A stretch of 64,000 bases of DNA from Syntrophus aciditrophicus SB (GTDB lineage: Bacteria > Desulfobacterota > Syntrophia > Syntrophales > Syntrophaceae). The notes below the pieces were generated by a model that saw only the letters and a program-made list of their open reading frames with translations, did not search any database and was not told the DNA's origin. Location: NCBI RefSeq assembly GCF_000013405.1, contig NC_007759.1:2357001-2421000 (forward strand), read 5' to 3'. Shown here piece by piece: positions 19,268-29,280 of this stretch (its first letter is position 1; each line of letters begins with the position of its first letter). The position numbers were made by a program, and so were the translations under genes.

Positions 19268-20016
19268 CAGTTGTTCACTTCCGAATCGACTTGTATCACT
19301 TCACAGAGTAATTTTCTATCTTCCTCCGAAAGAACCATTTTTTCGATCAGATCCGGCCTGCGCAACCAGGTCCGTTTCAGCGCCTCCTTCCGGCGCCAGG
19401 AATCGATTGTTTTGTGATTGCCGGACAAAAGAACTTCCGGAACTTTCCACCCTCGATATTCACTTGGCCTTGTATATTGGGGATATTCGAGAAGCCCTGA
19501 TGAAAATGAATCAAAGGCAGCGGAATCCACGTTTCCCAAAACCCCGGGCACAAGGCGAGAAACTGAGTCAACCAGCACCATGGCAGACAGTTCCCCGCCG
19601 GTCAGGACATAATCACCAATTGAAATTTCCCGATTAGCCAGCCGCACCCGAATTCGCTCATCGACACCCTCATAGTGTCCACAGATGAGAACGATTCGGG
19701 AATGCTTTGACAGCTCTTCCGCAACCTCCTGATTGAATACCTGCCCCTGAGGAGTCAAAAGAACAACCGGGATATGGTCTCGGTCAGCTTCTATGCACCG
19801 GAGAGCCTTATCGACCGGCTCAACTTTCATTAACATTCCGCCACCGCCTCCATAGGGAGCATCATCAGTCATCCGATGACGATCCTCCGTATAATCGCGG
19901 ATATTGTGCAGGCGGATTTCAATCAGCCCCTTATCCTGAGCCTTCTTGAGAAGACTGCAGCTGAAGGGAGAATCAAACATCTCGGGAAAGGTGGAAAGAA
20001 TATCGAATCGGAGCAT
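19264..20016 (-). CDS. trmD: tRNA (guanine-37-N1)-methyltransferase TrmD
   Basis: 250 residues. It methylates G37 of tRNAs with SAM. Diagnostic motifs are [38 protein letters not shown] and [17 protein letters not shown] (the knot region). C-terminal RRPDL is also typical. It lies between rimM and the methyltransferase gene in the ribosomal operon. Confidence 0.98.
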
Positions 20017-20028
20017 GATACCACTTTC

Positions 20029-20529
20029 CTAAAGTCCTGGAAGTAAACGGACAACCATTTCCTTCTTGTCGAGATCAATTTTCAGAATCACATCCGAAAT
20101 TGCCGGCAGGAGAATTTCCCGTGATCCGCCGGCACAAACATAAACGTCATTGCTTCCTGTCGGAAAAATGCTCTCGATACGTCCCAGAAAGCGTCCTTCT
20201 TCCGTAACGACCTGAAGTCCCATCAAATCGCGCCAGTAATATTCATCTCCTGAAAGTGCCGCCCGATCATCTTCAGGAATCAGGACCGTGCTTCCGACAA
20301 GAGAATCCGCACTCTCTACAGTATCAATCGTTTCGAGTTCCAGGAAGAAATAAGTTTTATGGAGAACAATTTTCCTGACTTTATATCCTCTGGGTTCCTC
20401 TTTTCCTTTAACGATCATAGCCTCATGCACGGAAGAAAGGTCTTCACCATTCTCAACATAAGACTTCGCTTTCATCCGCCCTTTCAGGCCATGAGATTTG
20501 ACAATTTCCCCAATTTCAAAGAACTTCAT
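20029..20529 (-). CDS. rimM: 16S rRNA processing protein RimM
   Basis: 166 residues. It helps mature the 30S head and binds S19. The N-terminal RimM domain begins FFEIGEIVKSHGLKGRMK and the PRC-barrel part has YYWRDLMGLQV and EILLPAISDVILKIDLDKKEM. Position between khpA and trmD is the standard one. Confidence 0.96.
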   Translation of the reverse strand: MKFFEIGEIVKSHGLKGRMKAKSYVENGEDLSSVHEAMIVKGKEEPRGYKVRKIVLHKTYFFLELETIDTVESADSLVGSTVLIPEDDRAALSGDEYYWRDLMGLQVVTEEGRFLGRIESIFPTGSNDVYVCAGGSREILLPAISDVILKIDLDKKEMVVRLLPGL

Positions 20530-20537
20530 TAATCTGA

Positions 20538-20768
20538 TTACTCAATTATTTCAAGAACAGCCCTCTTCCGAAGTTTGGTCGAAGCCGCACTCAAAATTGT
20601 TCTCATTGCTTTTGCAGTTCTGCCCTGTTTGCCGATCACCTTGCCCAAGTCTTCTTTTGCCACCCGAAGTTCAATCACAGATGTCTGCTCGCCAACAACC
20701 TCAGAAACTTCCACCGCATCGGTGTTATCCACCAATGCCTGAGCGATGTACTTGATCAAATCTTTCAT
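20538..20768 (-). CDS. khpA: KH-domain RNA-binding protein KhpA
   Basis: 76 residues. A single KH domain with the core [18 protein letters not shown], here preceded by KEDL. ATG 20768 is chosen: an in-frame GTG lies at 20783, but GGAGG just inside it is the ribosome site for ATG 20768. It lies between rpsP and rimM as in many bacteria, and probably acts in RNA folding or translation regulation. Confidence 0.95.
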   Translation of the reverse strand: MKDLIKYIAQALVDNTDAVEVSEVVGEQTSVIELRVAKEDLGKVIGKQGRTAKAMRTILSAASTKLRKRAVLEIIE

Positions 20769-20976
20769 TGTCGTAACCTCCACGGAAATATCCTCGAAAA
20801 AACCTTTTGCAGATATCGACTTTTTACGGCAATCCTCTTCCAGCTCACTGTGCCTGTTTAAAAGGCTACAGCCTTACAAAACCGCTGCAAATCCCTTTTC
20901 ACCGTTGGGTCGCTGTTGTTCCATACTCAAAAACACATACCGGCAGAGGTTATCTGTTCACAGGCACTTTTTATGA

Positions 20977-21228
20977 TTAAGCACCAACCTTGATCCCTTT
21001 TTTCTGTAGAAGCTGGGAAACCGTTAAAGTCGGCTTGGCCCCTTTGGACAGCCACTCCAACAGCCTGCTTTCTTTAACGTTGACTTCTGCGGGATCCTTC
21101 CCTGGATCATAATTGCCTACAATTTCCAGGAATCTGCCATCACGGGGAGATTCAGAATCAGATACAACAATTCTATAAAATGGTTTCTTCTTTGCCCCCA
21201 TACGCGCTAATCTTATCTTGACTGCCAT
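20977..21228 (-). CDS. rpsP: 30S ribosomal protein S16
   Basis: 83 residues, standard length. The N-terminus [21 protein letters not shown] and the segment [17 protein letters not shown] identify S16. It follows ffh. The 208 bases before khpA show no gene on either strand. Confidence 0.98.
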   Translation of the reverse strand: MAVKIRLARMGAKKKPFYRIVVSDSESPRDGRFLEIVGNYDPGKDPAEVNVKESRLLEWLSKGAKPTLTVSQLLQKKGIKVGA

Positions 21229-21309
21229 CCTGTTTGCTAAATACCTCCCAATGATATAATTTAATTTTAAAATTATCTGAGCCTAACTTTTAACACAGGT
21301 TTTTCTTTT

Positions 21310-22644
21310 TTAAAAGGGGAAATTGCCTCGACGTAACGCTTTGATGCCTCCCTTGGAGGTCATCCTCTTCATCATCTTTTTTACATCCGCGTAATTTTTC
21401 AGCAGCCGATTGACATCCTGCACAGTCGTTCCACTTCCCAAAGCGATCCGTTTTCTCCTCTGCCCGTCAATCAACTGATAATTGAGGCGTTCCTTTTTCG
21501 TCATGGAATCAATGATGGCAACGATCCTGACCAGTTCCTTCTCATCCGGCGTAGCCTGTTTCAAAGATTTCAGTTTGTTCAAACCGGGAATCATCCCGAT
21601 GATGTCCTGGAGTGAACCCATTTTTTTGATCTGCAGCAACTGCGTCTTAAAATCCTCCAGGGTAAATTCATTCTTCCGTATTCTCTGCTCCAGCTCACGG
21701 GCCTGTTTCTCATCGACGACCGTCTGAGCTTTCTCGACAAGGCTGAGGATGTCGCCCATTCCCAGGATGCGGGAAGCCATGCGTTCCGGATGAAAAACTT
21801 CCAGAGCGTCGATTTTTTCCCCGATACCCACATACTTGATGGGTTTGCCCATGACCGCTTTTAGCGAAAGTGCCGCGCCGCCGCGGGCATCACCATCCAT
21901 CTTAGTCATGATGACGCCGTCGATGCCCAGCAGTTCGTTGAACTTCGCGGCAACATTGACTGCGTCCTGACCGGTCATGGCATCGGCGACAAAGAGGATC
22001 TCGGAAGGATTAACGGCGTTTTTAATCTGCTTCAATTCCTCCATCATCTGGGTATCGATGGCCAGACGACCGGCGGTATCAAGGATCAGCACCTCATAGC
22101 CGTTCCTCTTTGCCTCTTCAACGGCTTGCACGCATATCTTTACGGGATCCTGACTGCTGTCCGCGTTAAAAGCCGGGGCGCCGATCTTCTGCGCCATCAC
22201 CCTCAACTGTTCCATGGCTGCAGGACGGTATACGTCAGCGGAAACAAGTCCTGCCCGCTTACCGCCTTTTGCCAAGACCTTGGCCAGTTTTACGGCTGTC
22301 GTGGTTTTACCGCACCCCTGAAGACCCACAAGCATGATCGGAGCGGGGAACCGGCTCCCGAATCTCAACTGACTGCTCGTACCGCCCAGCAGTTCTACAA
22401 GTCGGTCATGCACGATCTTTACGATCTGCTGGCCAGGGGTGATGCTTTCCAGAACCTCCTGTCCTACGGCCCGGGAACGCACTTCCTCGATAAAGTCTTT
22501 CACGACTTTGAAGTTGACATCCGCCTCCAGCAGAGCCATGCGGATTTCCTTGAGGGCTTCCTTGATGTTCTCTTCATCCAGGCGTCCCCGACCTTTCAGT
22601 CTTTTGAAAACCCCTTCGAGTTTCTCCGCTAAATTCTCAAACAT
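21310..22644 (-). CDS. ffh: Signal recognition particle protein Ffh
   Basis: 444 residues. The NG domain has G1 GLQGCGKTTT, G3 DTAGRLAID and G4 TKMDGDARGG. The M domain from about 300 carries methionine-rich MIPGLNKLKSL and the RNA-binding RRKRIALGSGTTVQDVN. It directs membrane-protein ribosomes to FtsY. It is the first gene of the ribosomal operon on the minus strand, followed by rpsP 81 bases later. Confidence 0.98.
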   Translation of the reverse strand: MFENLAEKLEGVFKRLKGRGRLDEENIKEALKEIRMALLEADVNFKVVKDFIEEVRSRAVGQEVLESITPGQQIVKIVHDRLVELLGGTSSQLRFGSRFPAPIMLVGLQGCGKTTTAVKLAKVLAKGGKRAGLVSADVYRPAAMEQLRVMAQKIGAPAFNADSSQDPVKICVQAVEEAKRNGYEVLILDTAGRLAIDTQMMEELKQIKNAVNPSEILFVADAMTGQDAVNVAAKFNELLGIDGVIMTKMDGDARGGAALSLKAVMGKPIKYVGIGEKIDALEVFHPERMASRILGMGDILSLVEKAQTVVDEKQARELEQRIRKNEFTLEDFKTQLLQIKKMGSLQDIIGMIPGLNKLKSLKQATPDEKELVRIVAIIDSMTKKERLNYQLIDGQRRKRIALGSGTTVQDVNRLLKNYADVKKMMKRMTSKGGIKALRRGNFPF

Positions 22645-22789
22645 GGATAAATTTCCTGTATTTTAATTCAAACTGCCCCGGGTGCATTTGCCCGTTGGGA
22701 TGCCTTGCTTTTTTCCCAGTACTATTTTTTTTCGCCGACAAGTTGTCTTTTTTTTCTTATCCGGGACAAACTTTGGATAAACAGCTCGC

Positions 22790-23893
22790 CTATTCTCCCT
22801 CCGGGCGAATAAACCCCTTGGAAGCCCCTATTTTCTTTTCGATATTTGCTACTGCTTCTTTTGCCTTCTCATGGCTGGACAAACCACCGATCGTCAATCG
22901 GTACCAACGTCCTTTCCCCGGCAAATCCATAGGCACAACCCGGGTATTGTATCCCATAGACTTCAACTTTCCAGCGACCTGATCGGCTTTTCTCCTGTCC
23001 TGATAGGATGCAACCTGAGCGATATATTTCTTCCCTTCCGGCTTTTGAATCTTTTCCTCTTTTTTGACTTCCTTCGGACTTGCGGCCTTATCTGATTTCT
23101 TTTCAGCAGCCAGGGTTTTTTCAACTTTCAGGCTGTTTTTCTTCGCCGCGATGACACCCTTTTCTACCCTTGGATCGGGCTTCTTTTCAGCAGTGATATG
23201 TTTTTCTTCTTTACGGACATTCTTTCTTTCAGCAATCGAAAGTCCGATCTCTCTTTCTTTCTCACGAGTCAGTTTTACAACCGGCTTTTTCTCGATTTCT
23301 TTTGGGGAAACAAGGGCAGAGCGCTGAGGATGAGCTTCCGATGCCGTTTTTCTCTCTGCAATCTTTTTCTCCTCTTTTTTCTCCAGCCCCGGCCTACTCA
23401 CGGGGTAAAGGCCAGCCTCAGGAACTGCCGGAATGGGTGGGGCTGCCGGTGCTGCAGAAACTACCGGAGGAGAAGACTTTGCCAGAGGCATCCCCTCGCC
23501 CACCTGTGCTGCCGGTTCGTCAGCCAGTTGATCTGCGCCTGCGTTTCCGGTATTCGAATTCCTCAGGCTGCTGCTTTTCTTTGACAGGGTGTCGTAGTCG
23601 GAAATATCGTATTCGGAGTTTTCGTTAGTCGGCTGCTCTTTCCCGACATCCCTTACGGCTGCCACCGTTTTCTGCTGTTCAGGGGCTACCGGATTCTCCG
23701 CCGGAATCGACGGACCCAGCACATGCCGGGCAATCCCCCAGGAATACTTCTCCGGATTGGCATCGATATCCTTGCCGATCATTACACCAAACAGGAAAGA
23801 GAAAAAAATCAGGAGAGACATCCCGGCAATGAAAATGCCCAACCCCCACTTTCCCAACCGGACTTCAAAACGTTTGACGTTATCGGCAGCCAT
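22790..23893 (-). CDS. SPOR-domain inner-membrane protein
   Basis: 367 residues. A short cytoplasmic start, one membrane segment (about 17-40), a long low-complexity region rich in Lys, Glu, Pro and Ala (about 70-285), and a C-terminal SPOR domain (YIAQVASYQDRRKADQVAGKLKSMGY, WYRLTIGGLSSHEKAKEAV). SPOR domains bind denuded septal peptidoglycan, so a division-related role is likely. It lies 31 bases after argS and the two are probably co-transcribed, an arrangement also seen in related genomes. Confidence 0.88.
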   Translation of the reverse strand: MAADNVKRFEVRLGKWGLGIFIAGMSLLIFFSFLFGVMIGKDIDANPEKYSWGIARHVLGPSIPAENPVAPEQQKTVAAVRDVGKEQPTNENSEYDISDYDTLSKKSSSLRNSNTGNAGADQLADEPAAQVGEGMPLAKSSPPVVSAAPAAPPIPAVPEAGLYPVSRPGLEKKEEKKIAERKTASEAHPQRSALVSPKEIEKKPVVKLTREKEREIGLSIAERKNVRKEEKHITAEKKPDPRVEKGVIAAKKNSLKVEKTLAAEKKSDKAASPKEVKKEEKIQKPEGKKYIAQVASYQDRRKADQVAGKLKSMGYNTRVVPMDLPGKGRWYRLTIGGLSSHEKAKEAVANIEKKIGASKGFIRPEGE

Positions 23894-23924
23894 GTTTCAC
23901 CCATACCACCTTAAAAATGATACC

Positions 23925-25613
23925 CTACATTTTTTCCGGGGCGGAAACGCCAAGGAGGGTCAACGCGTTTTTCAAAACCGTCTGAATGCATTTCACAAGG
24001 AAAAGTCTTGTCCGGGTCATGGCTTCATCGTCCGAAATCACCTTGTATTTGTTGTAGTAACTGTGGAACAGACCGGCAAGATCATTCAGATAAAAAGTGA
24101 TGCGATGGGGCTCCAGCGTCCGGGCGCTTCCTTCGACTACCTCTGGAAAGCGGGTAAGGGTCTTGATCAGGGCGATTTCTTCGGGAATTCGCAAAAGCTG
24201 CGGTTCCACATTTTCAAAGGAGGGAAGCTCAATTCCCCGTTCCTTGGCCATCCGAAGAATACTGCAGATCCTTGCGTGAGCGTACTGGACATAATAAACG
24301 GGGTTTTCATTGGACTGCCTCTTGGCCACTTCCAGATCGAAGTCCAGATGACTGTCCGAACGCCGCATCAAAAAATTGTACCGCGCCGCATCCCGTCCCA
24401 CTTCGTCGACCACTTCCTTCATTGTGACGAACTCGCCGGACCGCGTGGACATCGCCACGGGCTTGCCGTCCCGCAGAAGGTTGACCAGTTGCACGAGTAC
24501 GACGCGCAGGGCATCTTTCGAGTGCCCCAGGGCCTGAATCCCGGCATGCATCCGGGGAATATAGCCATGATGGTCCGCACCCCAGATATCAATGACCGAG
24601 TCGAACCCCCTTTCATACTTGTTTTTGTGGTAGGCGATATCCGCGGCAAAATAGGTGGGTTCGCCGTTTTTACGAACGACGACCCGGTCCTTGTCATCCC
24701 CGAAATCCGTGGTCTTGAACCACAGGGTTTCATCATCGCGATAGATAAACCCTTTTTCTTCCAGATCGGCCAGCAGCCTGGCGACTCCATCATTGACATA
24801 AAGCTCGCGTTCGCTGAAATACTTGTCAAAGACGATACCGAAATCTTTCAGATCTTGCTTGATTTCTTCAAGGATGATCCCGGCGGCATAATCCGTAAAA
24901 AACCGGATGTTCGAATCTTCGTTGCTTGTCAGGTGGATGTCTCCATCCTTTTTCAGAATGTCTCCGGCGATCTCCCGGATGTAATCCCCCTGATAGCAGG
25001 TATCGGGAAATTCGACGGATCTTCCTAACAATTCCTGGTAGCGGTACCAGACTGATTTTCCCAGGTTGTTCATCTGGTTGCCCGCGTCGTTGATGTAATA
25101 TTCACGGAAGATTTCATAACCGGACATCCCAAGAATATTGGCAATGACATCACCGACCACGGCCCCCCGGGCATGACCGATGTGCAGCGGCCCCGTGGGA
25201 TTGGCGCTGACGAATTCAACCTGGACTTTCTTCCCCCGGCCTGTTTCTGCCGATCCGTAATGATTTCCCAGGCTTTCAATATCTTTCAACTGCTCGGCCC
25301 AGACGTTTTCCCGGACAAAAAAATTGATGAATCCGGGACCGGCAATCTCGGTTTTTTCCAGAATCTGCTCCCCATCCCGAAAATGACTGCTGATCATTTC
25401 GGCAATTTTACGGGGATTCATCCTTGCGTGGGAAGCCATGACCATGGCAAAGTTCGTAGCATAATCCCCATGAACCGTGTCCTTCGTCATTTCCATCTCC
25501 ACAGGAGGGAAATTTCCCCCGGCCAGCAGACCTTCCGCGACACAGCCATCCACCGCGTTTTTTACCAGCATCGTCAATCGATGCTTTATTGAGCTGCCAA
25601 TCATAATTTGCAT
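23925..25613 (-). CDS. argS: Arginyl-tRNA synthetase
   Basis: 562 residues, class I. The N-terminal Add domain is followed by the HIGH motif in [14 protein letters not shown], the [19 protein letters not shown] region that replaces KMSKS in many ArgRS, and a C-terminal DALR anticodon-binding domain ending [12 protein letters not shown]. The start could be codon 1 (25613) or ATG three codons in. Followed by the SPOR gene. Confidence 0.97.
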
Positions 25614-25667
25614 GCGACCTTACTATTTATTCCCAAAAGGACTTTTCTTTCATTGAAGTTCTAAACA

Positions 25668-25696
25668 TTAAAAAAAGTTGGCCATGAAGGCCAACT
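25668..25696 (-). terminator. Rho-independent terminator after the small cysteine protein
   Basis: On the minus strand AGTTGGCC (25696-25689) pairs with GGCCAACT (25683-25676) around a 5-base loop and is followed by a run of T. It lies about 88 bases past the stop of the 56-residue gene and before argS. A second short hairpin, ATCCGG/CCGGAT, lies in between. Confidence 0.85.
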
Positions 25697-25783
25697 TCCC
25701 GGCATCCGGCATTTCCCGGATACCGCCAACAGGTTAAATATATGCCTGAGCGGATAATTTGCCCAGCTCCCGGCTACGCCTGC

Positions 25784-25954
25784 TCAGGAACTGCGATCCT
25801 TCTTTTCCGCCTCATCAATATCCTTATCCTTGATGGAAAGATCCCGGCTGTAATCCGGGCAACGGACATTCCCCATAGAATCTGTAACCACATTGAATCG
25901 TTTCTGACAATTGGCTCTCCATGCACAGATCGCACAGATTTTCCTTTCCGACAT
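25784..25954 (-). CDS. 56-residue four-cysteine protein, function unknown
   Basis: Read on the minus strand from ATG (25954-25952) to TGA (25786-25784). A good ribosome site, GGGAGGG, lies 7 bases upstream. The protein has Cys7-x2-Cys10, Cys16 and Cys32 in CAICAWRANC and RCPDYSRD, then a charged tail ending KKDRSS. Four cysteines suggest a zinc or iron-sulfur site; the pattern recalls small conserved Deltaproteobacterial proteins but I cannot name a family. It has its own terminator and sits between the minor-pilin operon and argS. Confidence 0.75.
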   Translation of the reverse strand: MSERKICAICAWRANCQKRFNVVTDSMGNVRCPDYSRDLSIKDKDIDEAEKKDRSS

Positions 25955-26267
25955 TTTAAGACCCTCCCGTTACGGCCTGAACCATTGTTACATACTCAGA
26001 ATTAATGAAGAAAATCCATTTTTTCAACGGATGACAGAAAAATGAAGTGAGTCCGATTCAGACGAATAATCTGCGATGCAGGATCACAACGAAATAGTGC
26101 CGCAACCCGCTTCAAGGTTGCGGTTAAACTATCTTTATACTCCTTTGAAGTCAAGACATTTTATGGGTCTCTAATCGGGATGGACCGAATTCACCTGCTC
26201 TTTATGTCAATTGCACTCAAGAAGCACCAATTCCAGATTTCTGCAGTCGCGGTAAATGCACTGGTCA
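25955..26267. other. Intergenic stretch between pilX and the small cysteine gene
   Basis: No gene is supported. A perfect 8-bp stem, CCGCAACC (26100-26107) with GGTTGCGG (26116-26123), lies about 145 bases after the pilX stop on the minus strand. It has no T run in that direction, so it is at best a weak end signal. The promoter of the small cysteine gene must lie between it and 25954, but no clear hexamers were found. Confidence 0.5.
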
Positions 26268-27458
26268 TTACATGCCGGATTGACGCCATGCACTCTTGAC
26301 AAAGGGAGAATTTTTAAGGGAATTAATTAATGCCCCGGAATTATATTCGATAGATGAATTCCCTCCACCGTTTGTGGTATAGGTTGGCACTCCCAGGCTG
26401 TTGTCCGTTGTATTGGTATTGGCGACAACAAGACTTCCGCTGATCGTGCCGTTACCTGAGCCATTCCTCACAAGGGTGGCTGTACCTAAAACAAGAACCA
26501 ATCCATCAAAATCGATGTTGCCGCCGAGAGTCAGATTCCCGTTTACGACCAGTATTCCATATCCATGATCATTACCGGTATATCCGGCATCTCCGTCAAT
26601 AACCACAATATCGCTCGCGCTCGATCCCATGGCGCAGGAAGAACCGGTACATGTTGCCACTTGTTTGAGAGATTGATATAGTGCCAGGATGTCCGCTTTG
26701 CTGTTCCAGGGGGCTCCCATAGTCACTTTCGCAATACCGGATGGATTGCCTGTAATATTCCCAGGTTTACTGGTACCGTTTTTCACACTTGTTAATGCCG
26801 CGTCTGTTCCGACAGCAATGCCCGGCTTTGCACCCCCGTCAACATCCTGTGCGCCACTGGAACCCACCGCGCAATTCACATTCGGACCGGGAAGAACGAC
26901 GGCGCCAGGTAGATCAGGGGTCGTCACTTTTCGGACTTTAATCTGAACCACGGCGCGGGAATTATTGGGACCGAATCCGAAAGAGGTAAGGGTCACTTCT
27001 TCGTCCGTATCCGCTGTGGATGTCACCCCATCGTTGAAATTATTGGTCAGGTAAACCCGGTAGTATCCCGACCCGAAATTCGTATTCGAGATATAGGGAA
27101 CATCGTCACTCACCCACGCCCCATCCGCATAGAAATTTGTAAAGGCATCACTGTCAGACAGTGTTCCGTTGGACCCTACTCTTGCTTCTAAAAGATCCGT
27201 TAATAGCTCAGATACAGGAGTCTCCGTGCCATCCGCGGTATCGTTTCGCAGGAGTTCCCTTGCCCGTTCGGCCCCTGCTTCCGCAATAAAGAAAGCTTCG
27301 TTGTTTGTTTTGTAATTGCTGCTGATTTTCATGTCCGTCGTGCTGGTTAATACAGCCGTTGTTCCCAGAACGGCTAAAGCAGCAATAAGCAGCAGAGCCA
27401 CAACAAGAACCATCCCTTTTTCATCTGCCAACGGTTTTACGGTTATTTTCGGTTTCAT
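26268..27458 (-). CDS. PilX-like minor pilin / pilus assembly protein
   Basis: About 396 residues. A short basic leader precedes DEKGMVLVVALLLIAALAVLG, a PilX-type hydrophobic N-terminal helix with the G|M processing position of prepilins. NEAFFIAEAGAERARELL follows, the conserved PilX element. The C-terminal half is rich in Gly, Asn, Ser and Thr, with GNLTLGGNIDFDGLVLVLG, a repetitive strand-rich region. ATG 27458 has AGGAA before it; a further ATG upstream (27473) is less likely. Last gene of the minor-pilin operon. Confidence 0.85.
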   Translation of the reverse strand: MKPKITVKPLADEKGMVLVVALLLIAALAVLGTTAVLTSTTDMKISSNYKTNNEAFFIAEAGAERARELLRNDTADGTETPVSELLTDLLEARVGSNGTLSDSDAFTNFYADGAWVSDDVPYISNTNFGSGYYRVYLTNNFNDGVTSTADTDEEVTLTSFGFGPNNSRAVVQIKVRKVTTPDLPGAVVLPGPNVNCAVGSSGAQDVDGGAKPGIAVGTDAALTSVKNGTSKPGNITGNPSGIAKVTMGAPWNSKADILALYQSLKQVATCTGSSCAMGSSASDIVVIDGDAGYTGNDHGYGILVVNGNLTLGGNIDFDGLVLVLGTATLVRNGSGNGTISGSLVVANTNTTDNSLGVPTYTTNGGGNSSIEYNSGALINSLKNSPFVKSAWRQSGM

Positions 27459-27504
27459 AAGGTTTCCTGACAATCAAATTGCTGCAATTAACGAAATCAC
27501 CCAA

Positions 27505-28632
27505 TTAATTGGTCGTCACGCTGTATTCACTGCTGGTGTGTGAAGCACCGGTGTCATCAACCGTCACAAATTTGAAGATCACGATTTTGCCTTTTCCAGA
27601 AGGAACCTTAAACGACCCGCAATATCGATCGCCGCTGCCGGTCGTCGCGATATCGTTTGTTGCGCTGTCCTCCCCCACCCAGAGAGTAACATGATCCACA
27701 CCGGATGGATGCGTAATGTCTGCACAGAATGATACCGTTGTTCCTTTTGTTACCGCCCCACCGGAAACAGGAGAAATGTTGGCGATGGTTGGATCGGTCA
27801 AGCTGCCGGTATCAGAACCTGAGCCTCCATCATCCGTGGAACCACCATCGTCAACTCCCGATTCTCCACCCTCTGAGCCTCCATCATCCGTGGCCCCCCC
27901 GCCATCGGATCCCGATTCTCCGCCATCCGTGGAACCACCATTGTCAGATCCCGATTCTCCACCTTCTGAACCTCCGGAACCCGATGAAGACGGTGTTGAA
28001 AAAGCGAGATTGGCCCCGCTCAACGCGAGATTGCGGGGAACAATCTCTGAGGTAAGCGTGTAAGTCATATAATTACCCGTATTGGAGTCCGGCTTGGCTG
28101 ACACTGCCGTTACGGATACTCTAACCTTTACGATACTCTCAAGCTGTGTCGAGTTTGGAGTTGTCGTCTCGGTCCCGTCACTCAGGAGGTATGTTAAATT
28201 CATATTTTCGATATGCTCTACCGCCGGCTGCTTTGATCCGCTCGTCGTTCTCCCCAGGCACTTCACTCCATTGGATGTGTAAATGTCATAGGTAATGTTT
28301 TCATTGGAATCTGCCGTGTCCCCATCGCCATTCAGATCAACGACGAAGCTGATGGAATTCGCTGTTGCCGCACTGATCCGGGGGCTGGTTGTATCGCTGA
28401 TGTTTTTGGGATTATATCCTGCCATGCTGATCTCTCGGGTCAGCAGATCCATGGCGGCTCTGGCATTCTGCTGCATTTCAACAATCTGCTCTTGATTGCT
28501 CAATGTTTTATTCTGCATCGTAAAGACGCCATACAACGCACCCAGAATGACAAGACCTATTGCCATGGCAATCAGTATCTCGATAAGGGTAAAACCATGT
28601 GAGGACTTAAAATATTTTGAATATCCGTGCAT
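27505..28632 (-). CDS. PilW-like minor pilin with acidic linker and C-terminal Ig-like domain
   Basis: 375 residues. Prepilin motif SSHGFTLIEILIAMAIGLVIL at residues 11-30, then the PilW-like element MQQNARAAMDLLTREISMAGY. The pilin part ends near residue 210. A Gly/Ser/Asp/Glu-rich linker (about 215-280) leads to a C-terminal strand-rich domain of about 95 residues (IANISPVSGGAVTKGTTVSF, WVGEDSATNDI) with an immunoglobulin-like look. This tail is longer than in ordinary PilW. It may put an extra domain at the pilus tip. Confidence 0.85.
   Translation of the reverse strand: MHGYSKYFKSSHGFTLIEILIAMAIGLVILGALYGVFTMQNKTLSNQEQIVEMQQNARAAMDLLTREISMAGYNPKNISDTTSPRISAATANSISFVVDLNGDGDTADSNENITYDIYTSNGVKCLGRTTSGSKQPAVEHIENMNLTYLLSDGTETTTPNSTQLESIVKVRVSVTAVSAKPDSNTGNYMTYTLTSEIVPRNLALSGANLAFSTPSSSGSGGSEGGESGSDNGGSTDGGESGSDGGGATDDGGSEGGESGVDDGGSTDDGGSGSDTGSLTDPTIANISPVSGGAVTKGTTVSFCADITHPSGVDHVTLWVGEDSATNDIATTGSGDRYCGSFKVPSGKGKIVIFKFVTVDDTGASHTSSEYSVTTN
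27793..27990 (-). repeat. Imperfect repeats coding for an acidic Gly/Ser linker in the PilW-like protein
   Basis: About 66 codons with variants of GGSEGGESG, GGSTDGGESG and GGSTDDGG. At the DNA level blocks such as CCTCCATCATCCGTGG recur on the plus strand, so length variation by slippage or recombination is plausible. The linker joins the pilin domain to an Ig-like domain. Confidence 0.8.
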
Positions 28633-28669
28633 AGAAATCCATTCCTGAGTTTACAAAAATAGGAAATCG

Positions 28670-29119
28670 CTATCTGCTCACCATTGTTTTTAACGCCACA
28701 TTCCGCTCACTTCCCTGCCATGGCCAACTCACAGTTACTGTAACGTTCTTCACATTGGCCACAGAGTCTTCAATCTCCCATTCTCTCGTATAGTAAGCGC
28801 CTGTAGCTGAAGCTTGAACCGCACCCGTGCTCGCCGCATAATCAGTGCCACTGCTGGGTAAATTGGAATAAGACGTATTTTTCAGTTCCTCCAGTTTATC
28901 CTTAGCCAGCGTCGTGGCTGTTGTCCGGGTCTTACTGTAAGCATTCCCTTTGATAACCATTGTCGTTAAACTGGTCATGCTCAACAGGGCAATACCTATA
29001 AGGCAAATTGCCACTAAGACCTCAATCAGAGTGAACCCTGCACGGAAACTTTTAACGCGCGAATTACCTTGAGACGTTTCACCTGAGTCTTTTTTTTTGC
29101 ATTCAATGCTAAAGCTCAA
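28670..29119 (-). CDS. PilV-like minor pilin
   Basis: 149 residues. Prepilin motif FRAGFTLIEVLVAICLIGIALLS, then LKNTSYSNLPSSGTDY and a short beta domain with EIEDSVANVKNVTVTVSWPW. The start is taken as TTG 29119, because no ATG or GTG lies between it and the motif and GAGAGG stands 8 bases upstream; this start is uncertain. It lies between fimT and the PilW-like gene. Confidence 0.82.
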   Translation of the reverse strand: MSFSIECKKKDSGETSQGNSRVKSFRAGFTLIEVLVAICLIGIALLSMTSLTTMVIKGNAYSKTRTTATTLAKDKLEELKNTSYSNLPSSGTDYAASTGAVQASATGAYYTREWEIEDSVANVKNVTVTVSWPWQGSERNVALKTMVSR

Positions 29120-29280
29120 TTTTGCTGCCTCTCTGGACCAACCTTGACGGCTTGCTCACAAATAATTTTTCAATTTTTCTGAATACAGGATGATTGACTC
29201 AGGCCCTTTTTTATACTCAGCCTTTCATTTCCTTTTTATCCAAAACCGAAAGCTCATCAGGACATTGTAGGCAAAGAATC

